Shown in pieces: positions 1 through 12,439 of a stretch of DNA of 64,000 nt. A model generated the notes under the pieces. It was not told the origin of the DNA, ran no database searches, and saw only the letters and a program-made list of their open reading frames with translations. Position 1 is the stretch's first letter. Every line of letters starts with the position of its first letter. The position numbers and the translations under genes are program-made. Source of the DNA: Tigriopus japonicus (Eukaryota; Arthropoda; Copepoda; Harpacticoida; Harpacticidae); assembly GCA_010645155.1 (NCBI GenBank), contig CM021318.1, positions 10,777,331-10,841,330 of the forward strand, given 5' to 3'.

Positions 1-1495
<1,495 letters not shown>

Positions 1496-1741
1496 GGGCG
1501 GGCTCAAGCGGACGGGAGGGGGCGTGGCCGGCCGCGGTCCACGCACATCTGGACCCGGTCCGTTCCGTCTAAGCGCCCCTTCGCATGGATTGAACGCCGG
1601 TTCAGGGGCGTGGCGCGAGTGCGATCGAACGCGAGGGGGCGGTTCCGATGAGAGATGCACTTCAAGAAGGCGTGGTGGGCCTAGATTGATTGATCCGGAG
1701 AGAAATTGGGCCTGGCTTGAAAGTTTCGAGTTGACGATCAC

Positions 1742-3068
1742 TCACTACACCTACAGTCTTGGATGGGTAGTAGACGAACCTCTGAATATTCACGTGAGCG
1801 TCTGGTTTAGGCTAAGAAACTCAAACTTTGGGTCAGACAGACGCTTGAATGGCGAATTGAGAGGAATCCTCGGTGTTTCAGAAACGATAAGTGGGCAAAA
1901 TGCAATTGAATTCTTGCGAGTCTGAGCTCAATGTCGAATCATGGTCAGAGGGTATGATAGAGTTTACTTATCTAGGGCTGTGCACGATGGGTTGGTCATA
2001 TTTTGCGCTCGGATCAGCATTTAGGGCCAAATTTATGTGGAAATGAAAACCAATCCCTTGGGATTGATATTGTTTTTCAGAGGAATTTCATAAGAGAAAT
2101 GGACATTTTTGTACTGCATTATTAATCTGTTTGACCTTAAAATACACCTGCTCGCTTGAAATTGAATTCCAATAACGCGCACCGCAGTACTACTTATTGT
2201 TGAACCTTTTTACATAGACCGCGGAACTTCATTAAGAAATCCTTGCTTTTATCATGTCAACGCAAAGACGGCGACATAGCATAATCAAGCCATGATTTGT
2301 TTAATAGGACATATCTCGACATTCAAACCATTTTATTGACATTATGGTTGTTCATTCTTGTCAAGAAAATGGATTGACTCGCAACCTTACATTTTTTATA
2401 CCTGCATTCGTTTTAGTGCGTACAATTAAGGAGCACTAAACCTCAATTAATGTGATACTATCATTTTAACGTGTCTGTTCTGTAGTTCTATAACGACAGA
2501 AATATCACTCTCAAATTCTTGGCTTTTTTCTACCTACACTTGAATTAGGAGTTGCGTGAGAAAAGTCTTTGATGTTCCATCCATCTGAAAAAAAATCATT
2601 TTATTACTTGGCATTTAAGTTGGCACAAAAATCATTAGCTTTTTAATTTTTGCTAATTAATTAAATTTATTACTTTTTTATCAGGTAGAAAATAAAGATA
2701 AATTATGTGTTTTTGTCTGAAAAAAATTCTTTTCCCTCTCATCTTGGCAGAAACTTAAATATCCTTTTGTCCCTCTGAGCTAATTCCACTAACCATGAAC
2801 ATCTAGAATCTCTTGTCTGGATGAGTCCTACTATTTTAGGAAAATGGAAGATGTTTTTTCTCGTGCTGTAAAAATAAAATGGTAGAATGCTCAGTATTTT
2901 TGTAATTTTCACCACCATGACCTCCTTCAAGACATGATTTACACCCCTTTGGCTTCTTGATTGTTTTTAATGTTTGGTTTCTGAAATGCTAGAAGAGCAT
3001 TGTTTAAACCAATGGGGTTGTACACACTACCCACAAATTAACTTTTTACTCATAGATCATCATTTTTG
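1742..3068. other. AT-rich stretch with no supported gene
   Basis: This should contain the promoter or 5' intron of the Csk gene, but I see no exon with a convincing start and donor. Short open frames here look random. Several A/T runs are present. Confidence 0.5.
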
Positions 3069-3298
3069 TAACCGGTAATCACCGATGTCAAAGATAAGTG
3101 ACGTCACATTTGACCAAATTGAAACCTAACCTAACCATACTTAAACCTAACCTAACCTAACTAAACCTAACCTAACCTAACTTAAACCTAACCTAACCTA
3201 ATTTAAACCTACTTTAACTTCATTCAAACCTAACTTAACCTAAATTTAACCTGAGAGGTGTGACGTCACGCATCTTTGACATCGGTGATTAACGATTA
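3069..3298. mobile_element. MITE with telomere-like core, copy 1
   Basis: About 230 bp bounded by inverted termini of roughly 35-40 bp; both ends contain CACCGATGTCAAAGAT or its complement with few mismatches, followed by GTGACGTCAC. The core is a degenerate run of CCTAA pentamers (about 3125-3250). The TGACGTCA octamer is present and perfect in both arms (3099-3106 and 3261-3268). There is no coding capacity. A second copy lies at 5491. The exact ends and target-site duplication are unclear. Confidence 0.8.
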
Positions 3299-3299
3299 G

Positions 3300-3945
3300 A
3301 CTAAATAAAGTGTAGGTAGAAAAAAGCCAAGACTCTCAAATGGGTTACTCAGCTCCGGTTTTGTGATGTGTGTTTTTTTTTCTTTCCGGTTGGGGCCAAC
3401 CTCCTCGTCTGTAAGACTGTAACCCTTAACAGGGATAACCTATATAATAGTATAAATACTGGATACGAACTCGCGGAATTTCCTAGCTCGCAACCTCACA
3501 CGGATGAGGCCGAGAGTTCGTAAGTAAACAAGAAGTAGAAACGGCCATGTTGGGAGTGGAAAATCAAACGGAAATCGACCAAGAGTCCAAAAGATAGTGC
3601 GCCAATCGGAGTTTTCTGTGTTTCAAGCGGGTCCAGCCAAGTCCTAGCCTTGGTAAAGGTCAACCCCACGCCCCAAAATCAGTCTGATGTGGGTGTTTCG
3701 AAGACATTAAGTTCAGCCAAGAACGAGTTAATGAAATAGTGAATGAATGAATGACCACATCATGGAGTGCGAGTGAACCCCCCACAAGGTGTCTTTTCTA
3801 CAAGATGACGATCAAAGTGATCAAATTAAATCTGATGATGACTAGGTTACCTGCTACAACCTTCGGAAGTGATAGACCTAACTAAAGCAAAGAGAACGAA
3901 TATGGACCGGAATCCGAGCTCAAATTCCTCTTTTCCGCAAAAGGA
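3300..3945. other. Intergenic sequence, nothing recognised
   Basis: No gene, RNA or repeat could be supported here. The sequence is mixed-composition and has no long open frame. Confidence 0.4.
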
Positions 3946-4385
3946 TTAAGAACAAACTTTCCCACGGACCAAAACGGGGAGTTTCCTTATGCTCATCCAT
4001 TACAAAACTTGAACAACTTAAGAATATCTTACCATTCCTTGAATTATCAACAACAAAATAGCGGGGTTTTCCGAGCTTATCTATTATCCGATTTGAACGT
4101 CTTATTAATATCTTTGAACTTACAATTGAACCCATCCATGTATTATCCTGAACTTAACTAACACATGCCAAACTTTGTATGAAATCAAGTTTGTTTTAGG
4201 TTGTGTCACCTTGCCATTGATCTATAAATGATGTTCCATCCTCGAATTTCTTTTATTATATGGTTGTGTCTTTTAGTTCAGGATAATTCAAGGACAGGTA
4301 AGATATTTTTAGGTTGTTCAAGTTGTCTAATGGATGAGCGCCATAAAAATCCCCGTTTTGATCCAGAGGAGAGTTTCTGGGGTAA
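3946..4385. repeat. Inverted repeat pair with similar open frames in both arms
   Basis: Left arm 3961-4054 and right arm 4277-4378 are inverted copies, about 80% identical by eye. The arms are read in the same frame on opposite strands and give related peptides: both contain DNSR, GKIFL, CSS, MDE and PRF in the same order. This looks like the remnant of an inverted or palindromic transposon that carried a short coding segment. The protein family was not recognised. Confidence 0.6.
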
Positions 4386-4389
4386 ATTT

Positions 4390-5490
4390 GGTTCCTTTCC
4401 AAGAGGAATCTCCGTTCGCATTAAGGTCCACATAAAACAAAGAAACAAGTCCTCAATGTCAAGAATTCCATCAAATGAAGAACAAATTAAGATGACTTCG
4501 AAACATATCAGGTGTGCCTACTAGCAATGGATGGGCTCAATATTTTGATTTGCCTTTCGACTCAGTCAGCCCAAATTGGTGATCTGACAGTCTAACCCGG
4601 ATTACATGGACCCTCTCAAAGTCTTGAAAATGAAATGCTCCCACCAAGATTGAATTGTGTGGATTTTTTCAATCAATCTGATTGTTAATTCCTGAACAAA
4701 GGGATCTAAGAACTAAGAAGATCAATCAAACCCTATCAAGCACGTAGAGCCTATCCCTGCAATGAAAAGACATGATCCTCTGGTCCTGAAGGACCCTTAG
4801 CCCCAGTCCTGCGTGGTCCTGACCTTCTTGAGCCCCAAGACTTGAAACATTTTCAATCAAATCCACAATCCAGGATTTAATCCTCATGTTTTTCACTTAT
4901 TTTGTCTCAAGGACGTCGTGATTGCCTTTGTTCCAATTCCAATCCGGATCAGATGGCTGATCTGATCCAGAACCGTCAAAAGTGCCCTTCAATAGTTACA
5001 ACCAACAACATCTCCGATTTGGACTCCATCTTGTTTCAAAATGAGACTATTCTCATTCCTTCATTTTCCTATAGAAATGGTTCCTGCGTCGTGGAGGTGC
5101 TGAAGAGGATGGAAGAGGAGTAACCCTCCAGATATCACCACAGATACTTCTATTTAGCATTGTTTCACAGAAGTTGGACTAATGGGTGAAGCAAGATTCC
5201 ATCTATGTATTTTCCTGATTGTTAAGAGGACTAAAATCCTTTGGAGAGCTGAATGTCAAACGTTCATGAGACGGGTAAAAGGAGTGCTGGGACCTCTAAA
5301 ATCAAGGCGAAGAACAATTAGTCAATAAATATTAGCACAAAGAGTTTGACTGAATTCTTTCAAGATGCATGTTCAACAGTTTTACTCGTTAATAAGGAAT
5401 GAATGACATTGTTTCAAAATATAGCCTCGGCCTCATACCATTTTTTCAAAAATCGGAGTTCGTGTCCACCCCTTTCAGGGGTTCCTGCCC
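4390..5490. other. Intergenic sequence, nothing recognised
   Basis: A few short open frames (for example 4902-5123, +) show no domain or splice context. I see no gene. Confidence 0.4.
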
Positions 5491-5689
5491 TTAATCACCG
5501 ATGTCAAAGATGAGTGACGTCACATTGAACCAAATTGAAACCTAACCTAACCCTACTTAAACCTAACCTAACTAAAACCTAACCTAACCTACTTTAAACC
5601 TACTTTAACTTAATTCAAACCTAACTTATCCTAAATTTAACCTGAGAGCTGTGACGTCACTCATCTCTGACATCGGTGATTAACGATTA
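5491..5689. mobile_element. MITE with telomere-like core, copy 2
   Basis: About 199 bp with the same termini and the same CCTAA-rich core as the copy at 3069. Perfect TGACGTCA sites lie at 5515-5522 and 5652-5659. The right end and its flank GATTAGACT match copy 1, so the element may extend a few bases further. The core is shorter than in copy 1, as expected for a simple repeat that varies in length. Confidence 0.8.
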
Positions 5690-6072
5690 GACTCCTCGTC
5701 TCCATAGTTGTAAAGTGAGCGATTGCTTCAGTTCAAACGTATCTACAAAGGCTTAGCAGATGGTCTTTCATACAAATGAGTGCAAATTTACTAGCAAACT
5801 ACTATTAAAAAGACACTTCATGTTTTGAAAAATCATTTTGAAGAATTGTTGTCAAAATATTGAGTAATTAACCATTAAACACACCCTTACCACGGATTTG
5901 GAACAACTTACATGAGGGTAGGAATCTTTGATTCCAGGGAGTTCACATAATCAACATGAACAAAGAGACTTAAAAAGTGGGTAAATGCATAAGGATAATG
6001 ATGTATGGTTTACTGAGATTAAGCGAGAGCTTGCAATGAAATTTTCAGACTAAAATCAGTGAGGGTGCTCTC

Positions 6073-6466
6073 CAGTGCTGCCAGATCCCTTGGTAAAAAA
6101 TATGCTGGAACGTGAAAAAAGCCATTTAGAGACAAAATATGCCAATATTACCGGCTCAGAATATGCCAGATTTCAAGAACGTAGTATGTGAGAAACTTAC
6201 TAATTTTAACTCATTTTGTGAGATTTTCACCCATTTTTGGTAAACTAAGAAGGGTTCAAAGAGACTTCAAAGAAGACTTCAAAAAAAGAACTTAGAAATA
6301 AAAATGTTTTTTTTTGTAAAAAAAAAAGGAAAAGATGACACAAGATAATAGGTATGACTACTTTGGCATATAAAGTATGCCAAAACGAAAAAATCATGCC
6401 AGAGGGGTCTCAAATATGACAGATTTCGACTTTTCTGGCATGCAAATATGCCAGCTGGTAGCACTG
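6073..6466. mobile_element. hAT-like MITE (CAGTGCTRCCAG termini)
   Basis: A 394-bp element with inverted ends CAGTGCTGCCAG on the left and CAGTGCTACCAG on the complement of the right. It is flanked by 8-bp direct repeats GTGCTCTC (6065-6072) and GTGTTCTC (6467-6474), one mismatch. An 8-bp duplication and a CAGNG terminus fit the hAT superfamily. ATATGCCAG-type words recur inside. There is no transposase, so it is non-autonomous. Confidence 0.75.
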
Positions 6467-6479
6467 GTGTTCTCTATGG

Positions 6480-7090
6480 AGTGCAGTAAAAAGGTCACGG
6501 TAAATAGGTCACAGTAAAAAGGTCACGGTAAAAAGGTCACAAGGTAAAACGGTCACAGTAAAAAGGACATGATATATAAAGCTCACAATAAAAAGGTCAC
6601 GAGGTATAAAGGTCACAATAAAAAGGTCACAGACCCGGGCAGCTCCAAAGGGGTGACTCCAAGGGCCAGCTATGTTCCATGGTTTAATATTGCCCCATGG
6701 TACCCAGTATTAACCAATAGGACACAATAATCCCATTCCTCATAAGGTCTTAAATGCATAATCAACATAATGTAATTCTCAACAGATTTTAGAACAATAT
6801 TCTGAACCCTCCTTGGATCTGTTGGACCAGGGAGGGAGTGCTTGCCCTTCTAGTGTCAAAATTACATCCTTCGTTGTAGATATGCCAATGGGCTTCCAAG
6901 ATATTCTGAGTGGAACATCCTAATACTCAGGGAAAAGATATCTTTTTGCCGTAACCTATTTACTGTGTGACATTTTTTCCGTGACCGTTTTACCCTGTGA
7001 CCTTTTTATTGTGATCTTTTTCCCTTGTGACCTTTTTACTGTGACCTATTTACTTGTGACCGCTTTGTTTGTGACCTTTCTACCTACAAT
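6480..7090. mobile_element. Inverted arrays of a GTAAAAAGGTCAC unit
   Basis: The left array (about 6484-6632) repeats a ~14-bp unit of the form GTAAAAAGGTCACA. The right array (about 6950-7085) carries the same unit inverted, mostly as TGTGACCTTTTTAC. A ~315-bp unrelated centre separates them. The structure is that of a MITE whose terminal repeats are themselves minisatellites. Ends and target-site duplication were not resolved. Each unit contains AGGTCA, the nuclear-receptor half-site; any regulatory meaning is speculation. Confidence 0.65.
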
Positions 7091-7194
7091 CTTCTCTAAT
7101 AATGGCTTTAAACCTCATAAATAAATGAATTTTTTGCTTTCAAAAACAGAAAACAAAAATCCAAGAAATTGAGTAAGTCCTAAATTTGCAACAC

Positions 7195-7610
7195 ATGAGC
7201 TGGTATGTTCAGCATGCACCAAGGTGTGCTAGTAGACTTCAAGTCAACTTCAAGTAAACCTTCTCACTATTTGACCTTAAAGGTTTGATCAACGAAAAGC
7301 ATGACTGGAAGCGTGCAAAGAGGAAAGTTCTCCAGCGTTGTTGAAGCATTCCCATTGGAACACTTCAATGCCAATTGAACCAACCCTAAGCAAACTTCCT
7401 TTCAGTGTTTCTTTAAATTCCCTGTCAAAAATTGCCCACCCCCTGACCTGTTCTTAAGCACGGAGTTGAAAAGGGTGCAAGGAAGAGACAAAAGGAGAAA
7501 TGTGGGGTAGCTGAAATCAGGAGGTGACAGCTTTGAAAGCGGGCGAGGGAACGATCATTGATGTTTGGGAATTTCAATATCGAAACAGACCGTCACATTG
7601 GAGAAAATCC
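7195..7610 (+). repeat. Dispersed repeat family R1, copy 1 (uninterrupted)
   Basis: Shares a long diverged match with 10790-11540 and, inverted, with 12828-13025. Landmarks are CCAAGGTGTGCTAG at the start, CATGACTGGAAGC, AAGTTCTCCAGCG and GAGAAATGTGGGGTAGCTG. This copy preserves the empty target site (about 7506-7520) of the element inserted at 11136 in copy 2. The coding origin is unknown. Confidence 0.75.
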
Positions 7611-7912
7611 AAATCAATAGAGAAAACTACAGATGCTCATGACAAAGATACGACAACTTGACCCTACCGACAAGTGGCTTTAACGTGAAGCTTCAAAAAG
7701 CCCAACAAACCAGGAACAGCAAGAGAAAAATGCAGTCAATAGGAGACTTTGAGCCAAAAAATATTGAAGCAGTAGCTTGAGCATTTCTTATTATGCAATA
7801 AGATAACTGAATTGCTCGTTTTTGGCACGAATTACTTAAACTGATTGTAAAATTGAATTTCGTTTTAACTTTTACTTCCGGGATTGATGGTGGCAACATT
7901 AACGGCCAGGGT

Positions 7913-8105
7913 TGCCAACTGGCGATTTCTTTCGCCAGATTTCACGAATCTGGCGATTTTGAAACGTGTCTGGCGATAGAAAAATTAATCTGGCGAAATC
8001 AGCTGATCTGGCGATTTTGATATCACTGGCGATAAAGTTGGCGAAAAATTAGGCGAAATCGGGGAAATTTGGCGACAAAAATTAGCAAAATCGCCCGTTT
8101 GTGGC
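7913..8105. repeat. Cluster of TCTGGCGA/GGCGAAAT repeats
   Basis: About ten occurrences of GGCGA, often as TCTGGCGATTTT or its complement-like variant, within 190 bp. It starts at CAGGGTTGCCAACTGGCGA, a sequence that looks like a transposon terminus, but I could not find a matching opposite end. This is a degenerate minisatellite or transposon-internal repeat. Confidence 0.55.
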
Positions 8106-8109
8106 AAAA

Positions 8110-9568
8110 CCTCAGGCAAATTTTGATCCTCTGTTTATGATTTTGACTTTTAGTCTGACTGAAAACCAGGGATTAACTATTAAATAGTTTAGACGACAAT
8201 AACTAAATAGGCGGGGAGAGCTTTGACCAAAGTATTGTTTCTTGAATAGATTGTGCATTTACCAAGAGTAAGAAAATTTTGTTTCGATAGAGACGATAGA
8301 GTAAGGTGTTTGATAGCAAAAATCACTACAGACCAAAGTTACAGCATGAGATAGCGCTCCTTTTCCTGCCATTAATTCTATACTGATGTTTTCTGTTCTC
8401 CGAAATTGGTCGAAACTGAGCTGCTTCAGATCAATGTCTCGCACAAAACCGAGAATGGATCTCAATTAAACGCATGTATTACTTGAATATAATAAAACCA
8501 GCTTCAGACAACGGGTTCAATTATACACGGATGAAGTTTCATGAAAATTGAGCGTGTTTTTGGAAAACTGTGGCCCTGTTATTAACAATGAAACTTACAC
8601 CCAAAGCATCCACACTCTTCCGCATAAAAACATCATTTCTAGTCATTATTTTACCGTCTGAAATGCTTGAAGTCCATTAGATACCAAATATCAACATTTT
8701 GACAGGCCAAACCGAGAGGAAGCACAATATTGAACGAATTATTCATCAACTTATAGTTGAACTGTTGATGATTCCCTCTCAATGATTATTCATGCAAAAT
8801 GAAGTAAAGAACAGATCACCTTCATGGAGCACTATATTCTTCACTTTGATAGTGTTGTTAGGTACTTATAATCTGAAACCATTGGTATTTCAGGATAAGT
8901 AGAACAGGGTTGATAATGAGTGATGAACGTGATTTACCCAAGAGTGGGGTTGCATATAATTTCTAAGAGACAAATACACATACCAGAATGATGTCTAGAC
9001 AATTTATTCACTGATTTATTAAGAAATATTGAATATTGAGTCCATAACACTCGCCTATCGTTCAGTCCATAGGGCCTCATTGGGCTCTCAAAAACAACAA
9101 CAAACAGCTGTCTTCGCATCCTCTTCTGTAAGTATATCCATGGTAATAGTGACTAAGAGGTCTGGTCCAACAAAAAATAAAGCAGCATTGCCAGATATTT
9201 CCAAGTCAATAGTTTCATATAAAATGAAGCAAATATTACTTTACAGAAAAACACCTTCCTGTCAATTGAAACCTGCTCTAACATGAAAACGGAAACAAAA
9301 TTATCTTTGAATATTGCCCAGAGGATAGTTCTTTGATTTCCAGATGATCTCATTACTCAAACAAACATTGTTTAGAGACAATCCTTTGACGTGTAGGATC
9401 AGGCATGCTTTAAATCATTATTGTTTTGGCTTCCAAATTTGTTAGTTGAGGTGCCAGAGCATACCAGTTGCACAAATTGATTTTATCTAACCAAGCCTGA
9501 CCCGTGCTTGGATATATTGGGCACAATTTGTTCAACAATTTCTGGCAACATTGTTTTGCTCCTTATAC
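8110..9568. other. Intergenic sequence, nothing recognised
   Basis: Open frames of 60-85 codons on both strands overlap each other and lack start context or domains. No gene is supported. Confidence 0.4.
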
Positions 9569-9576
9569 CCAAAAAC

Positions 9577-10718
9577 TAGAGCTCTATATTAGAAAGAGTA
9601 CAATCATATCCAACGCCATCTAGTTCCTTCTGCTCACAACTGCTCGCCGTTCCCAAAAGGATGCACAAGTACCCTCTAAGCTGAACAAGTTTTCCAAATC
9701 ATCAGACCAAGATAGCACCTTTTGAGAAACTAAAGGGCCTAGAACCCTAATGAAGGGGTCCAAAATGAACTATTAGTGTGTTTCAAATGATTCAAAGCTG
9801 AATTGCCTGTAAAATTAGGTTTAAAACCTAAAAGACTAAGAGAAAAATGAATATCTCACCCCTCATTGTGATCAATGCTTTTTCAGAGAAAACGTTGACA
9901 ATCAGGGCTCCTGCCATAAAAAATGTGTCAGAAAGAATAGTGATAGAGAGGAGCATGTTTAGTTTTCCTTTCTTTACCTATCAACCCTGAAATGTTGAGT
10001 CAAGTCCTTCAAGTCCTTGTTTGCTCACTGGGCTCAGTGTGGAGAGCGAGAGCGAGAGAGAGCGAGCGGGAGAGAGCGAGCGAGAGAGAGAAAGAAAGGG
10101 AGAGAGAGAGCTGGCCCGGCCCAGCAATCCTTGTAGTTCCCTTCTTAACAAGTGCCAGTGGGCAAGCTGGGCAAGCCATCTGAAGCTAGCAAGCATTTGA
10201 CTGGACTCCCCTGCTGGCCACCACCACTTACACCTGTGATCTTGCATATCAAGGGGTAGGTGGGCAAGTTCAATAGCAGTCAGGGGTGAAGTCAAGAGAG
10301 GAAGAAAATTCCCTGCACTTTTTCTCAGCAATAACCATGACTGTGAAGCACAAGAGGGAAGAGAATTCAGCAGCCCTGCAATTTCATTTCCTATCACACT
10401 GTTGCCATCACCTCTTGCATCAATATGTCAAAAGGGATAGATTTTCATTCTGTTACTGTCTTTTAAAGCTTTAAACCTAATTCTACAAGCGATTCAGATT
10501 TGAATCATTTGAAACACACTAATAGTTCATTTTAGACCCCTTCATTAAGGTTCTAGGCCCTTTAGTTTCTCAAATGGTGCTATCTTGGTCTGATAATTTG
10601 GAAAACTTGTTCAGCTTAGAGGGTACCTGTGCATCCTTTTGGGAACGGCAAGCAGTTGCGAGCAGAATGAACTAGATGGCGTTGGATATGATTGTACTCT
10701 TTCTAATATAGAGCTCTA
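9577..10718. mobile_element. hAT-like transposon with ~255-bp terminal inverted repeats
   Basis: A 1,142-bp element. The left arm (9577 to about 9835) and right arm (about 10455-10718) are long, well-matched inverted repeats beginning TAGAGCTCTATATTAG. It is flanked by a perfect 8-bp duplication CCAAAAAC at 9569-9576 and 10719-10726. The TAGAG end and 8-bp duplication fit hAT elements. The centre holds a GAGAGCGAGA-type simple repeat (about 10038-10110) and no transposase, so it is non-autonomous. Confidence 0.85.
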
Positions 10719-10789
10719 CCAAAAACGTCAAGGAAAAGGCCAGATTTGGTTTGAGAGAAACAAATTGTGTTATGCCACGTATGCATAAG

Positions 10790-11540
10790 TATGTGTCTAA
10801 GTATAAGCCAAGTACATTCATATGTGCGCCAAGGTGTGCTAGAAAAGTTGACTTAAAGTCAACTTTAACTAAGCCATCTCGCTATTTGGCCTTAACATTG
10901 GGTTTGATCAACAAGAAGCATGACTGGAAGCATGCAAAGAGGGAAGTTCTCCAGCGTCGTTGAAGCATTCCAATCGAATACTTCAACGCCAATCAAACGA
11001 ACTCCAAGCGAACTTTGATTCAGTGTTTCTTCAAATTTGCTGTCAAATATTGCATGCCCCATGACCTGTTGTTGTGTGCAGAGTTGAAAAGATCACGCGA
11101 AAATGAAAAAGGGAGAAATGTGGGGTAGCTGAAATCACAGACCAGATAATGGCTAGACCTCGCGTCGTGCGAGAAAAAGGTGGACAACTTTGCTTCATCA
11201 GCTGGTACATAACACTACACCCTAAAATGGTGGGAATTTCAATCTTTTCAAAATTCTGCCAGCGTGGCCAAATCCTGAACAAACTCAACGTACCATACGT
11301 ACTTTGCTCTTGACGCAAGCGAGCCTCGTTACTTCTGAGCACGCGGTCGCCCTGAGATTTCGAAGCTAGCGCAGCTGGGCCAAGTGGTGTCACTTTTCTC
11401 TCGCCGACGGAACGGGTCAATGCGACATCTAGTCATTATATGATCTGTGGCTGAAATCAAGAGGCAATGACTCTGAAAGCTGGCAAGGGAATGATCATAG
11501 ATGTTCAGGAATTTCAAGATCAAAACGGTCCATCAAAATA
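10790..11540 (+). repeat. Dispersed repeat family R1, copy 2, split by an insertion
   Basis: Matches copy 1 (7195-7610) over 10790-11135 and resumes at 11450-11540 after a 314-bp insertion. The match includes GCCAAGGTGTGCTAG, CATGACTGGAAGC and GTTCTCCAGCG. Confidence 0.75.
11136..11449. mobile_element. 314-bp TIR element nested in repeat R1
   Basis: Inverted ends CACAGACCAGATAATGGCTAG on the left and its near-match CACAGATCATATAATGACTAG on the complement of the right. The 8-bp direct duplication GCTGAAAT lies at 11128-11135 and 11450-11457. The uninterrupted repeat at 7195-7610 has a single GCTGAAATCA at the matching place, which gives an empty-site comparison inside this window. No coding sequence was recognised. 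Confidence 0.88.
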
Positions 11541-12439
11541 ATCAGCAAATCAATGAAGAAAACCAGGCAAGCACACTAGCAAGTCAACTACCTAGCTTTG
11601 CTCTCAAAACATGTGACCTAATGTTTAGTGTCAAAAATATCTTGAGCAATTCTTGAATGGATGGTGGGTTCAGAGGCAGATTAAAGGTTAGCCATGAGCC
11701 CTCTTTGGGACCTTTCAACACTGACAGGTTAGCCAGCAACTAACCTAATTCTAGCTAATGTTCCATATATGTGATATTGAAACAATTAACAAGTATCATA
11801 ATTTAATGAACCTAATTTTACAACATCAAATATGATGTGACATTGGGCGTACACGATGTCTGACTGCTAAAGGCTGGTGTCAGCTGAAGAAGTCATTTTT
11901 AAATTCCAAAAACCTTTGAGACCTGTTTTGAGGTGCAAGTGTGATACCACATATGTATTTGACTTTTGTTACTTACCTTCATGGGTAAAAACACGATTTA
12001 AGGATTTATATAATTTTCCTTGAAACATGCTTAAAGACCTTAAAATATTTTTTCTACTCAATTGTCATTTGGTCTTATGGCTGTCTCTACCTAAAATATT
12101 GTCACAATTTAAATTAATGTAATGGTTCTCCAGTTAAGTCCTTCATGAATGCTGAAAAAGGCCGATTGAAATTGGATTTCGAATATTTTAGAACTACACT
12201 GCCCACTTGAAACATATAAGACTTAGGGCAAATTAAATTTTCAAATATTTGTTTTTAAGCATGTTTTATGTTACATTATAGAGTTTTTAGAGGTTTTGGC
12301 CACAACCTAACTAACCAAATTCAAAGAAGTGTTTGGGATTGCATTAAATAGCCTACACCTAAAAACATCTCTAGAGTACTGATGTGAAACAAACAAATAT
12401 AACAAAGAACAAAGTCAAACAAACAACAGTGCACCAAGC

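Noticed and set aside
1739..1741. Start of the Csk frame at 1741
   Set aside because: The codon is GTG immediately after in-frame stops; an animal gene would need ATG (1495) or an upstream exon.
3121..3250. True telomere or chromosome-fusion scar
   Set aside because: The repeat is degenerate, short and enclosed by transposon-like inverted ends, with a second copy at 5491.
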